64,000 nucleotides of DNA from Opeltia flavorubescens (lineage: Eukaryota; Ascomycota; Lecanoromycetes; Teloschistales; Teloschistaceae), in the NCBI GenBank assembly GCA_000442125.1, contig KE546968.1, forward strand, positions 89,932-153,931. Reading direction: 5' to 3'. The position numbers were made by a program, and so were the translations under genes. How positions within the stretch are numbered: the stretch's first letter is position 1; every line of letters starts with the position of its first letter. The notes beneath the pieces are model-generated. The model searched no databases and had not been told where the DNA came from. It saw only the letters and a list, made by a program, of their open reading frames with translations. Positions 33,499 through 44,755 of the stretch are shown here, in pieces.

Positions 33499-36401
33499 AT
33501 GGAGAGCGAGGTAAGACAAGGAATCAGATTGGGGTTCAATCATCAGTACTCATGCACTTAGGTCGAAGGGAAAACGAAATCACTCGAATGGCAGTATGTT
33601 GCGCTACTGNAGAAACGAGTCGCTCAGCTGCAAAGCCTTGTTGATTCCTCTTCATCAAATGAGAAGACTGTAAGTTTAGATCAAGTTCTGTCTTGAATCC
33701 AAAATAGTTGTTACGATTGAAACAATCGCAAAGCTGATGACTGGTGCCCAATTTCAAGGCGTCTGGTGAAGGAATCGATTCCAAAGACGACAAGTCTGGC
33801 ACATCAGCACCAAAGACACCTCTGACAAAAGACAACCTCGATAAGATGGCCAATGGATCTGTGAAAGTAAGCTCATTGAAAGTGTATATGGAATGATCGA
33901 ATCGTTCAACTAACAATGACTCGTTTGTCCAGGATGGTGAGAATCCTCAAAAGAACGTAGAACGAGTACGTCAGGTCATTGGTAAGCTCAACGAGAAAAC
34001 CGGCTTGGTGGAGGACATCCCAATAGACAAGATCAAAGAGGAGGGAGCAAAGTCGGGATGCATACTACGCAACGTGTTGAAGTCTCACCATGAGATCGAG
34101 CTCGGTCAAGGTCCGCTCCTTGATTTGCTGAAAGAGGTCATGGTGGACAACAACGCCGATCAGACTTGGACTGGCGAGCAAGTCAATCTACGTTCTCCAT
34201 TCACGTCGCTAGTGCATAAATGGGATCTTCTGAAGAAAGTGGCGACTGTAGACGACAGCGACTCGTCAGAGCGGAATGAAGCTCGCGCAGACCTGAGCAA
34301 AGTCCTTGATTTTGTGCAACACTCGACCGGTTTGGAAGCTTACTTCAAGGATCGAGAATCACATCGAAGTTCCCAGGTTGTTGAATACAAATTCCTATGG
34401 ACTATCTTCCCAAGCGGTACAGAAGTGATTGCTTCGACGTTTATGGAAGAGCAACAAGTCATGATCGTCAGCGCTCCTCCATATCTATACGACCCTCAAG
34501 ATAAGTCGCAACAACTAGTATGCTGGTATTACGATCATGACGGTACGAATTGGATTGTTGCTCAAAGGATTTTTGAGATCGATAGGTATCACGGCACTAG
34601 AAACATTAATACCCTGTCATGTTATCCTCTCGAATATCACAAACCAGACCGAGATAATACCAGCCTGGAAGACCTGAAACTAAAATTCACCAAGCGAGGC
34701 GAGAGATTCAAAGAATTGTGTACAGCCAAACCAGGGGTTGGACAATCGTTCGATTACAATGGACATTTGCTTAGTGCAGAAAGCGGCTTTCGTAGTCAAT
34801 ACAATAATGATAACACGGTAAGCTTGGAAACAACTCTGGGCGGTCTGATACAGTAGCGTTATTAATATGACCTTGACAGGATGAGCAAAACCAGTCGTCC
34901 ATCAACCACGACGCGCATACGGTGGCATTTAAGAAGATATCGGTCGAGTCGACTCTCACCGTCTGATCATATTCGCTCTAACGTTTCTATAGGCTGACGG
35001 AAGCATTCAAGTGGATCCAAAATCATATCTCGAACAAGGTATTCCTTCAATCATCTATCCACGACGACCCAACAGCGCTAACATCTTTACAGCACCACTG
35101 GGCGGCGAAGACATGTGGCTGGGAGAAGAGGAGCTGTATCTCACACAGATCAAGGAGAAACGCTTTGAGATATCTGAGGAGAAGAAGTTCCTCCTTGCCC
35201 CTCCTCGAGTACTGGGATGGTCTTCCAAACATAAGTATTGGTGTCAATTTCTCATCGACGAGGTCAAGCAAGCCAGAAAAGCCAACGATTATATCTTTGA
35301 TCATGAATTGCAATTGGAGCCCGAGGTCAAGAAAATGATCAAAGCGTTGGTGACGCAGCACAACAGCCAAAAGGGTGGAAAGGGGGTGCAGAATCCGGAC
35401 TTGATAGAAGGTAAAGGCCGTGGTCTTGTTATCATGCTACACGGTATGTCGCCTTTCATATCGATATGTCGGTACGATACTGAACTCATTAGGTCCCCCT
35501 GGCGTTGGGAAAACAGTGAGACATATGTCATCATCTAATGATACCAATAATCTAACAAGAACTCTTAGCTTACGGCTGAGGCGATAGCGGAGAAGACCAG
35601 TCGTCCTCTTTTAATTGTCAGCGTCGCCCAGATAGGCTTGAATGCTTCGAAAGCGGAGCGAAACCTCGAAAGAATGTTCCAGCTGGCCAGTCGTTGGGAA
35701 GCAATACTCCTAGTGTATTAAAGCGGCCGAGACTCCGAACAAGTCAGAAGATTAGCTAACGGATATATCAGGGACGAAGCAGATGTCTTTCTCGAAACAC
35801 GAGATACCCAGGCTAATCCGAATAGGAACGCCCTCGTCTCTGGTGAGTCACTCCTCCGCGAAGTCTACTTCCACAGTGGACAGAACTGACAAGAATTCAA
35901 GTGTTACTTCGGGTTCTTGAATACTATGAAGGCATTATCGTAAGTCAGATTCTCACCTACTAGATCTCACACCCCTATCCAATAAACCCAGCACACTTAC
36001 AACCCCAGATCCTCACAACCAACCGCATCAAATCCCTCGACTCCGCCGTCCAATCCCGAATCCACCTCGCAGTCCGCTTCGAAGATCTCACCCAAACCCA
36101 AATGCAAAGCATCCTCGTCACCATCCTCCAGAAGTTCTCGGTCCGCGAATCGGCCATCGAACGCATCACGGAAAGTTTCAAAGACTACCTCGCCGATAGC
36201 CCGCGCTTCAAGCTCAATGGCCGGGAGATCCGGAACGTGGTCTTCTCCGCGCACGCGATGGCGATGTCGGAGGGGAAGGAGAGTATGGGGTGGGCGCATA
36301 TTGGGGATGTGTTGAGGGTGACGAGGAAGTTTCAGGATGAGTTGAAGAGTATTACCGATAAGCAGAGGTATAATCGGGAGGCGGCGAAGGATGCGGAATG
36401 A
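33499..36401 (+). CDS. DUF7025-AAA+ ATPase
   Basis: Eleven exons rebuilt: 33499-33510, 33562-33669, 33759-33866, 33933-34817, 34880-34921, 34993-35443, 35493-35515, 35569-35714, 35772-35842, 35902-35939 and 36009-36401, about 758 residues. A coiled N-terminus (one ambiguous codon near 33610) precedes DUF7025 at about 212-330 (VEYKFLWTIFPSGTEVIASTF, then LVCWYYDHDGTNWIVAQRIFEI). The AAA+ core has Walker A GPPGVGKT at 536-543, created only by joining two exons, SVAQIGLNASKAERNLERMFQLA, Walker B ILLVDEADVFLE, sensor ILTTNR and an arginine-finger region SAVQSRIHLA. The C-terminal lid is GREIRNVVFSAHAMAM. The fifth exon's donor (GTGGCA) is weak and uncertain. This family is widespread in filamentous ascomycetes; substrate and cell site unknown, catalytic residues all present. 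Confidence 0.87.
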
Positions 36402-37163
36402 GGAGGAGGAGATGTTTAGAGAATTATTCTATCTTGCTCTCAACAGAATCTTGAGAAGTGGAAGAAGAATGTAGCGTGGGAAATTCAAGTATGGTTGTCG
36501 GTAAGATGCTTAAGATAAACCCACATTCGACAACACAGTCAGGATTCAATACAGAGCAGGAGGACTTGTGCGCAAGGAGCACTCACAGCCATACAACACC
36601 AAGGTCGTCTCCGAGTCATGCCTTTCTCCGACGCTAGCCGTTATACAACCTTAGCAATCCGTGACTAGGAAGAGCGTCTCTTCTACTCTTCTAGTAACTT
36701 CCCTATGAACATCTGCTCGCCCCTTAATCTGCTACACTAAGGAGATGGGATCACTCAAACCCAGAGATTTAATCTGGTCTTTGAACATCGAGGCCAACAG
36801 CAACGGTTTGCGACGCTACTTTGTATTCAGCTCCGCTATATCTTGAGTATTTGTTCACTGGGCCACGAGTTATTTCTCATTGGATAAAGCGACTTACATT
36901 AACACTCTTTACTACCAGATAGTTTTTGTTTTCACTTTTTGAAATATTCGGAGCAGTAGATTCAGTCATCGATACGCAGAGAGGTAAATACCACGCTACC
37001 GAGAGGTTCTTTCCATCATCTCGACCGTCTCCAATCAATGACGAAAAGAAATTGAATGAAAATAGTTGACTAATAGCTAAAAAGCTACAAGATGACGATA
37101 TTACGAAATCATTGTCACGTAAATCATTCACGGCGACGTAGGCATGGTGAATGATCTTACGAC
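36402..37163. other. intergenic, no gene recognised
   Basis: About 760 bp following the AAA+ ATPase gene. No supported coding sequence. Base composition becomes AT-richer from about 36850 on, marking the edge of the island that extends to about 42.1 kb. Confidence 0.45.
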
Positions 37164-38059
37164 TTGCAGCCGAACGTAATGCGGGTCATCATCATTTTAA
37201 AAACACCTGATCCAATCCCCTATATAATACTGTACCATTCCCCAGAGAAACTCCCCAACTTGCGTGATCTTTCAGAGCAGCAATACAAAGCCGCTTTCCG
37301 TCAGATCCTCCTCAGACTTTATCATCTCCATTCGCGTAGAATCGCACGTCAAGACATCAAACCAACCAACACATTATCCAATGCACATTGCAAAGTCATC
37401 GTTGCTAAGTTCAGGCTTTCAAAACTTGTCGTAAACCTCCTCAAGACTTCGTATATTAGCTTACCACCATATACTACTCCAGAAGTCTTCTCGGACGATC
37501 CAGAAAACATTTACAGGACTTGTCTTAGACATACAGCCACCAGGTGCTACCTATTCTATAACTTATTTATACCCTTCCAAACCCACTCTATTCACCAGGA
37601 AGAGTAACACCTCACATCCGGGTTAGCCGATGGTCCAAAAATACATTTTCCAAGGGCAGTCAACGAAACGCGGAAAAGATATTGACAAGCTAGTTGATAT
37701 CTTCGTCCTTATGAATCGGAATTTCTACTGACGCTGCGAAGAGGTCTTGACAGCGGACCACTCCCTAGCACACGTTTTGCCGTAATCGGATCTTTAAACG
37801 TGAAAATAGTGAGANTGTGGATATTCAAGAGGTAGGAGCTTTCTACAAGCAAGACTTTGATTCGATGACAGCCTACCAAGCATCGACGACGACGATACAA
37901 GCACGCGCATGCAGCAGTCCGCTCAGAGAACCAGCGCTGGCGGATCCAACAATTCGTAATCTTCAGAAGTTCTCGAAGAGGACTAGGGCATCCGCTGCAA
38001 AGAGTTTATCCGATAACAGTCGGCCTGTATGTTTCTGCATTTCATTTGTTCTAACTTGA
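37164..38059 (+). pseudogene. decayed protein kinase gene
   Basis: The frame 37164-37607 retains the backbone of a kinase domain: QPNVMRVI, AAFRQILLRLYHLHSRRIARQDIKPTNTL, KVIVAKFRLSKLV, LLKTSYISLPPYTTPEVF. Against the kinase consensus, the catalytic H-R-D-x-K-P-x-x-N is R-Q-D-I-K-P-T-N and the D-F-G magnesium motif is K-F-R; the ATP-binding N-lobe is not recognisable. After a stop at 37607 the similarity to the linker regions of fungal kinases is interrupted by several stops and frame changes, then a frame from 37817 to 38059 resumes (one ambiguous base near 37815). Several changes fit G-to-A or C-to-T transitions, as expected from repeat-induced point mutation or age. No promoter or plausible intron set restores it. 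I call it non-functional. Confidence 0.72.
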
Positions 38060-41000
38060 TGACTCTGAAAGCAATTATGGTGAAGTATCGGATTTTAGGG
38101 CGCCATTGCCGAGCATGTTAGAGTCAGGACAGATGTCTCATTTCACTGGAAGCTTGGCGAGTGATTGTATGAGCAACACTCAATACAGAGGTTGAATCGC
38201 AGCCATGTCTCAACAGCAATGATACGAAAAAGACATGGAGAAAATCCNCCCCCACGGCAGCCATATTTGGATAGTCTTTGGTATGTTATGAGTTTCTTCA
38301 TTAAGTCAAGTCGTCCAAATATTATAAAATATATATCATCGATCTCTCACTCCCGAACTTCAACTCTACACGATCGGATGATCGTGCTCGCTTTCAAAAT
38401 CTGTCTGCGATTGCCCATGATTTTCCTTTCAGAATTCCTTTATTCATGCTAAGACATCAATATATATCAAGAGTCTTTTCCATCCATATCACGCTCTTCG
38501 GCTTGCCAGCTCATCTGGAAATCCGCGCTTTGGCTCTTTGAGAGCGACTGTGCGTTAAACCCTCTTCTGTTCTCATAATTTTGCCACTCTCCATTATAGG
38601 TGTACATGCAACACCCAATTGGCATTGAAGTATATAATACCTCTGGTAATAATCCGATACTTCGAGTATGTATGAGGGTCTAGTCAAAATTGGCCAACGT
38701 GATTGAATGATCGGTTTGAAAATCGCCAGAGTCAATTTTGGTTTCGAATTACCTGATGCCCAGACCTCAACTTCCGAGAAGTTAATGTAACATCTTGACT
38801 GGGGGTGCCCTCAATTTTGGATCCATGGTGAAAAGAATGAGTTTCATATTTCGAGAAGACCGGGACACAACATCTATGAGGCACAGTTTTCAAAAGTCCC
38901 TAAAAGCAAACTCGGGTCACCCACTGTACCGCCAGGAGAGAGGAATAAGCGCTATTATAGAAACGCGCTTTTATCTAGTTCAGATAAGTCAAGCACTTCT
39001 TTTGATATCTTATTCTTCACCTGCTGATAGAGAGTCATCCCACCAAATGATACTATTGCCTGTCAATTTGCAAGATTTCCGATGCCTTGGGCGACTAAGC
39101 CGACAATAGCAGAAGATCTTAAGAGTTATTTCGTGGATATCGTCCTCAATGGCGATCAAGGTTTTCCGGCCTGCAGGTATTAAGCCGTACCTTCTAGCTT
39201 GCCCCACCGGTCTAGTTCCTATTTTCCTACCGTAGATTACCATCTACGACTAATCCCCAATTGTTATTTCCGTCTAAGGTTACTCTCGAGCTACAAATTT
39301 CCCCGTATCTAATCCCTTCAAAATGTCAACCAATCCTCGGAGTACTAGATACAACTAAAACAGTCGCCATTCCATCTTGGCAATAATCCGCTTCTCAAGA
39401 CTACATGCTATCCGCAGTCTGGCAGTCACTTCATTCGAAGAATATCCGTGACGGTCTGTTCACTTCAAAGCAAGTTTATGACTTGTGTTGAGGAATACAA
39501 ACCGGGTTCTTATTGCCGATGGGTCAATTTTCCATTATGCAAGGATACGTTGGAGAATATTTGGAGCACTTACCTTCGTCGCTTGCTATATTCAATATAA
39601 TAGAATGAATTTTGTGCCGTATAATTATCAAGTCAGCTTATGGAATTAAGGCCAATTCTACCGGAACATAAGCATCTGCAGGAGCGACAAAGTGATTGAT
39701 AAAAGTTGACTCTTAAGTCGATATTATACACTCTGTTCATTTCATCACCAACTTACTTCAAGCTCCCAAATCTTTCCACATCTCTCACTAGCCCACAAAG
39801 TCTAATATTGACAGTACCAAATAATTTCTTCTTCGCCATCAGCCTTGCTTAGTATATACTTACTGCATCCCGGATTCAACTACCACAGCAAAGCTTTTCT
39901 CGCCCGGACCGATTTTGTGCGGAGCATTTTTTCTAAGCTTTCTTTTTCATGAATTCAGATCCAGCTATTGCTACGACCATCAGGTACTCAATATAGAGGC
40001 TCACTTACAACCAAGTTATAGATTAAAAACGCTGTAGCTTACTGCCTAACCTCCCAACCTATCTTTAACTTACTCTTATCTTTCCACTTTCTATCATACA
40101 CCTATCCTCATTGTATATCTTCTTTTACATAACCACTTTATTACTCACTAAGCTCTAACCAATATGGACAGCCTTCCAATTTCTAATCCTGTGCCTGATA
40201 AAGACTTATCCGCTCTTCTAGATGGATAACGAAGGACAGCGGCCACATCATAACAAAACTCGAACCTCTACTACAGGAGATTAAATCCCTCACTACGAGC
40301 ATGGGGTCATTCGAAGCTCCAGCGGGAAACATTATAGAGGTCCTACCGAAGAGTATCTCGCTAAAGATCTTTACAATCTAACTAACCTTATCTCCTAAGT
40401 CATTTCCAAAGTTGATCAGGTATCTTACATTCCATCGTCGCAAAANCCTCCTCCGCCAATACAAGATTGGATGAATTTAGTAAACAGAAGTCAGAATAAG
40501 CACGTCTCAAACGAAAAACCAAACGTCTAGAAATCACAAATGCAAATCCCAAAAGCCACAAACCTAGCAGGGTCATACATCCCAGATTCACAGTAAATAC
40601 TAAATTCCCTTCGGAAAGAGCCATTCAACTTACAAAAAGTCCTATCCCAAAAACCGAAGCTTTCTACCTTCGTACTGTACAAGTCACTTTATCAGCGATA
40701 AAAATCTTACCAAATTGCACACCACCCCCAACAGCAACCTTCTTCATAAACACCACCCTCAAATCCCCTCCGCCGTAAAGATTCTAGCTTTAAATCACTA
40801 TCGCTCCCCATGCACCTGTTCCTCTTCGTCCTTTTTATGCTTCTTCGCCATTCCACGGTCTAAAGAAAGACCTATCAATCAGACCCAGTATATAACAAAA
40901 TCAAAACCTTATCACCTACACACAAGACCCACCAAACTCAGAGTACACCAAATCCCCTCCCAAGCTTCGCAGAGAAATCTCTCCTCCTCCGCCTCCCACT

Positions 41001-42183
41001 CAACGCCGAAACGGGCACCGGAAAATTAAATATATCGTAACGCCAGCACCCGGGAAGGCCAGTGCACAGCCCGCAAAGGAGAAGTCAGCGGTCCGTAGCG
41101 CCATCGCGCATAACTTTACTTAGTGAGCAAGGGAGAGTCCCGGATTCTTCCCGTACAAATAATGACTACGTCGAAAATTCTTAGATCACTGGCTCGACGT
41201 TCCCCCCCTTGACTCATCCGCAGAACACTGTTCTGCAACCACGCCCTCCGCCTCCGGAAAGGCGTAGAGATAGATATAAAAATCATTCTTCTCCGCTCGT
41301 ACGGGAAGATAAATAGGTGAAGTGAAAGATCCAAAGAGCTTATAGCAACGATGATGATGATAAAGACGCATATTGGGGCGGAACAGAGTAATAGTAAAAA
41401 CCCAGAAGAGCTTGGATACCAATTAAAAATTGATCAGAATCCCAAGAATAGATTTAGATGGATGCCGCTGCGTTTGAGACGGGCTGGGTACAGTCATGGT
41501 TCGGGACACCGGGGATAGCAACCGGGTGGTAGTGGTGGGGAAAGCCGATTTTCTGGATAGCGACTTCCGCTGCAGATAGGGATAACCCAGGTGATTGGAT
41601 ACTTGCATTGCACCTCCGTCGTTCTACATGATGCTTTAGTCTGCGAAAAGATGCATGAACCGTCTCTACATTACCTGTACAATCGATACCTTGGAACCCG
41701 AAAAAAATATTGTTGTTGTTTACGGATCTTCAGGATATAGTCCTCAAGCCCAGAGCTAAGGTTCATAACCCTTAGTCCCATTTTATTCCTTTCATCGTTG
41801 CGCGGTCTTGACTGAGGATTTGAGTTTGAAAGTACATGTTTTGCCGAAAAAGCCCAGGCCACTTATTGAGTTTAGAGTGGGGAAGGATGATTTAAGTCCA
41901 ATGGGAAGCAGATCAATTTGAGTTTTTGACGAGGAATATGTGTATCAAACCAGTTGAGATGACTAGATAAGCGAGGAAAGTTGAGTCGTGTCGCGGAGTT
42001 CACGCGCGAGATGAGGCTCATCTCGGCTAGCTGTTATTATTGTAGCGTTCCGACGTGTCAATCTTCTTTTACCTTATGCCGCACTTTGATGTGATGAGTA
42101 TGCAGTATGCGCTTTGGAGATGATAGTCTAGGTCCTTTATTGGGCGAAGTCGTAGTCCGTCACCTCTCTCAGCGATCGAACGA
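38060..42183. other. AT-rich gene-poor island with coding debris
   Basis: About 4.1 kb with many A/T-rich stretches (for example 38281-38340 and 39560-40140) and no intact gene. Stretches still look formerly coding: 40164-40380 opens with ATG and the words LPISNPVPDKDLSALLDG, then shifts frame into a helical text (KLEPLLQEIKSLTTSMGSF); 40410-40770 contains further broken frames. Ambiguous bases lie near 38248 and 40446. I could not name any transposon family; terminal repeats or target-site duplications were not found by eye. The block is bounded by intact genes on both sides and probably is a remnant of repeats mutated to AT. Confidence 0.55.
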
Positions 42184-44395
42184 CTACGTACTTGGGAGAA
42201 GATCCAGGAAGTTTGACATATGTCTCGCATCCTCAGTCCCAAGCCCCAGGTCCCAATCCTGGAGCATCATATCCCAATCTTGCTGAGACATCAAGGTCTC
42301 AGAAAAGGGCTGAAACGCAGTGTCTCCAGCCCTATCCATGGGGCGCGAATCTGCATGGGCATTCGTTCCTCTACCTCTTGATTGAGTGACATGTCTCGTC
42401 TGATTCNCTATATAAGCCTCAGCAATCTGATGAAAGCTCTTGCAAGCATGATAAAGCTTCTTCACAGCTCGAGACTGCTCAGCTGCTGACTGGAGGGTCA
42501 AGACAAATGCTCCGAGGAGGGCCAGGTCTTGCATATTCGACTGTGCGATTACGTTACCGAAGATGGAGATGAAGGGTACAAATGGCGAGAAGAGAGTTGA
42601 CCTGTTGACAGTTCAGCATGAGCTTGAGTCATTTCCACCACTCTGGATTTACCAATGAATGAAGAGCCGCCAATCGTCGCTTTCTTTGGTCGCAATCTCA
42701 GACCATGCCTTATTGTGAAGCGTCAAAGCTGTCCGAGCACTTTGAATGCATTCCGTACCAAATTGAAGAGGATGGCTAGAGTCCGCTGGTGGGATCATTC
42801 GGTTGATCATGGTTAAAAGGGACTGAAAAATAATTTCTTGTCCCTGGTATGTTTCGTGTATCTCTCTTACGGCTGAAACCTTATCAGGCTGTTTCTGTTT
42901 TGATTCAGTGGAGCGTCAGATCGAGGTTGATGCATCACTCACGGAGTGCATGAAATTCCGAATCTCCAAGCAACGCATTGCTAGTTGCTTTGCCGCCTTG
43001 ACTTTAGCCTCCATTGGTTGCTTCTGTGCATGTGCAGAATATAGTTGAAGGTATATCTGGCCCTGCAGCTCGCTCACATCAATCCAGCAGATATGGAAGA
43101 AGCCCATCGGACCGTCTACATCATCTGGGTAGGTTAATCGATCCGTTTGGATGTCGTATTCTTGAATGATTGGAGTTCTGCCAAGGTTTAATGCAAGTGC
43201 TCGATCCATTGTGTACGTCAGCCAAAATATCAATCTCTTTTGCCGCTGCTCCTTGTCGCCTGGTTTCTTCACCAATCTATGGAAGCCTGCATTCAGTGCC
43301 AGGCGAGCGGCTGTGGATAGAAGATCCCATGCAGGGGCTTGGATCGAAGATTCGATAGCAAGTGCAGACTATACAGTTCAGTCATTGCGTTCAAGAGGCA
43401 GTCTCAGGACATACCGCAAGGAGTAAAGCGGAGATATTTTCCGTACTTGGGGCGATTATAAGAGGCAGCTTCTGTATAGCGATGTCTATATTCTCAGGTA
43501 AATAGGCTTGGTAACGTTTCAGCTCGGTAGTGTCGATTTGGTTCTCAGGCTTAACTGATTTGGTGAAGTCACGAAGCAGCCAAATGAGACTGATATTCAC
43601 AAGAATGAAAGTGGCAATCGAGTATGGCTCGGTCGCAAAGTAGACTTTCTGACAGCAACTAACCATTGTATCGATATCCAGAGCCGGGAACTCTGCAAGC
43701 AACTCTTGTGGTTTTGCTGACAGCATTCAGCTGGACAATGTGTAGACACTCGCAGGAGATATACCTTTGGCGTGCCTGAGTAGCTTGAGCACGAGATCAC
43801 TCGGAGGCATTGGGAGAGCAGAGAGAGGTTCATTCTCATCGAATTCAGTATCAACTGGGCGAGGAGGAGAAGACGACTGTGCATTAGTGGAGTCCAGAGC
43901 TTTCTGAAGGTTGGCCATGGCACCGGAGAGGGCTTCATCGACTGTGGTTTCCGGGGTGGATGCCAAACTCGCTTCCAAGGCCTGGGTAGCTTGTTTTGAG
44001 TGCATCATGAAAGACGAATCACCTTGGAAACTGCTGTCATTTTCGATTGTGATCCTTTGACGAGTAGTTAAGCGGGTATTGGAAGAGGATTCGACTGGAG
44101 GCGCAACATTCTCGACCGTAGGTGGCCTGGCAGCGCCTTTGGAGGGGAGTTGAAGAGACTGTGACAATTGTTCGATCTTATTATTCAATGCAGCTATACT
44201 CTGCTGATAGCGAGTCGCTGTCTCGATCCGCGACCGCCTCCCATGTGTTTTCTTGGTAGTATAGCATGGGATATTTGAAGCTTTACAGCTGTAGCAAGGA
44301 GAAACTTTGTCGCATCGGATCTTCCTTCTGCGGCAGGAATCACAAGCGGATGGCTGACTCATTGCGAGCGGCTGTTGAACGATCGATGCCGACAT
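42184..44395 (-). CDS. Zn2Cys6 transcription factor, divergent from ABC transporter
   Basis: Five exons, 44395-43765, 43716-43415, 43368-42943, 42894-42653 and 42601-42184, encode 672 residues (one ambiguous codon near 42417). The binuclear zinc cluster is near the N-terminus: ACDSCRRRKIRCDKVSPCY followed by SCKASNIPC, residues 18-45, then a basic linker (KKTHGRRSR) and a coiled coil (SIAALNNKIEQLSQSLQL) for dimerisation. The middle homology region of fungal regulators starts around exon 2 and includes SIQAPAWDLLSTAARLALNAGFHR, RLIFWLTYTMDRALALNLGR and YDIQTDRLTYPDD, typical of Fungal_trans. It is transcribed away from the ABC transporter across 360 bp, so autoregulation and control of the transporter are plausible. 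DNA-binding triplets would be CGG/CCG; matching sites occur in the shared promoter. Confidence 0.88.
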
Positions 44396-44462
44396 AGTTT
44401 ACACAAATGAAGGAGAGTTGTTGAGGCAGGAGAAGCAGTCCATAAGGACTCTCGGGTAACGC

Positions 44463-44541
44463 TTGTCCGAACCCGCGGTTGCCGCGTCTATGGAAGTTGT
44501 GGACTTCAACTGGCTGACGGAGTGGCGTTTGCCGCGGACAA
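44463..44541. promoter_or_regulatory. paired CCGCGG elements in the shared TF/ABC promoter
   Basis: The 360 bp between the two divergent genes contains two CCGCGG palindromes (44473-44478 and 44532-44537), an inverted pair TTGTCCG (44463-44469) and CGGACAA (44535-44541), and a direct repeat TTGCCGCG at 44479 and 44529. CGG triplets in inverted or everted orientation are the standard target of Zn2Cys6 dimers such as the one encoded next door. The layout is seen directly; binding is inference. Confidence 0.6.
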
Positions 44542-44755
44542 GATCATTTTGGACAAGACTCCTCAGGTCGATGATTTCATAGTGTAAGGATCTCAATATC
44601 CGATTGTTCGGGTGCACAAAAAGGCAGGTGTGCCCAAACCCCGGTCATGGAAGCATCTTGCAAATTCCTGTTTGATTGCAACCTTTCCTCCCCCCCGGTC
44701 CATCCACAAGGAGAGTTTGCGATTTTCCTATACCCTGTTTATTACCCTCTGGATC

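Noticed and set aside
40164-41100. Possible retrotransposon gag-like remnant in the AT-rich island
   Set aside because: Broken helical coding text is visible but no zinc knuckle, reverse transcriptase, terminal repeat or target duplication was found, so no element class can be named.
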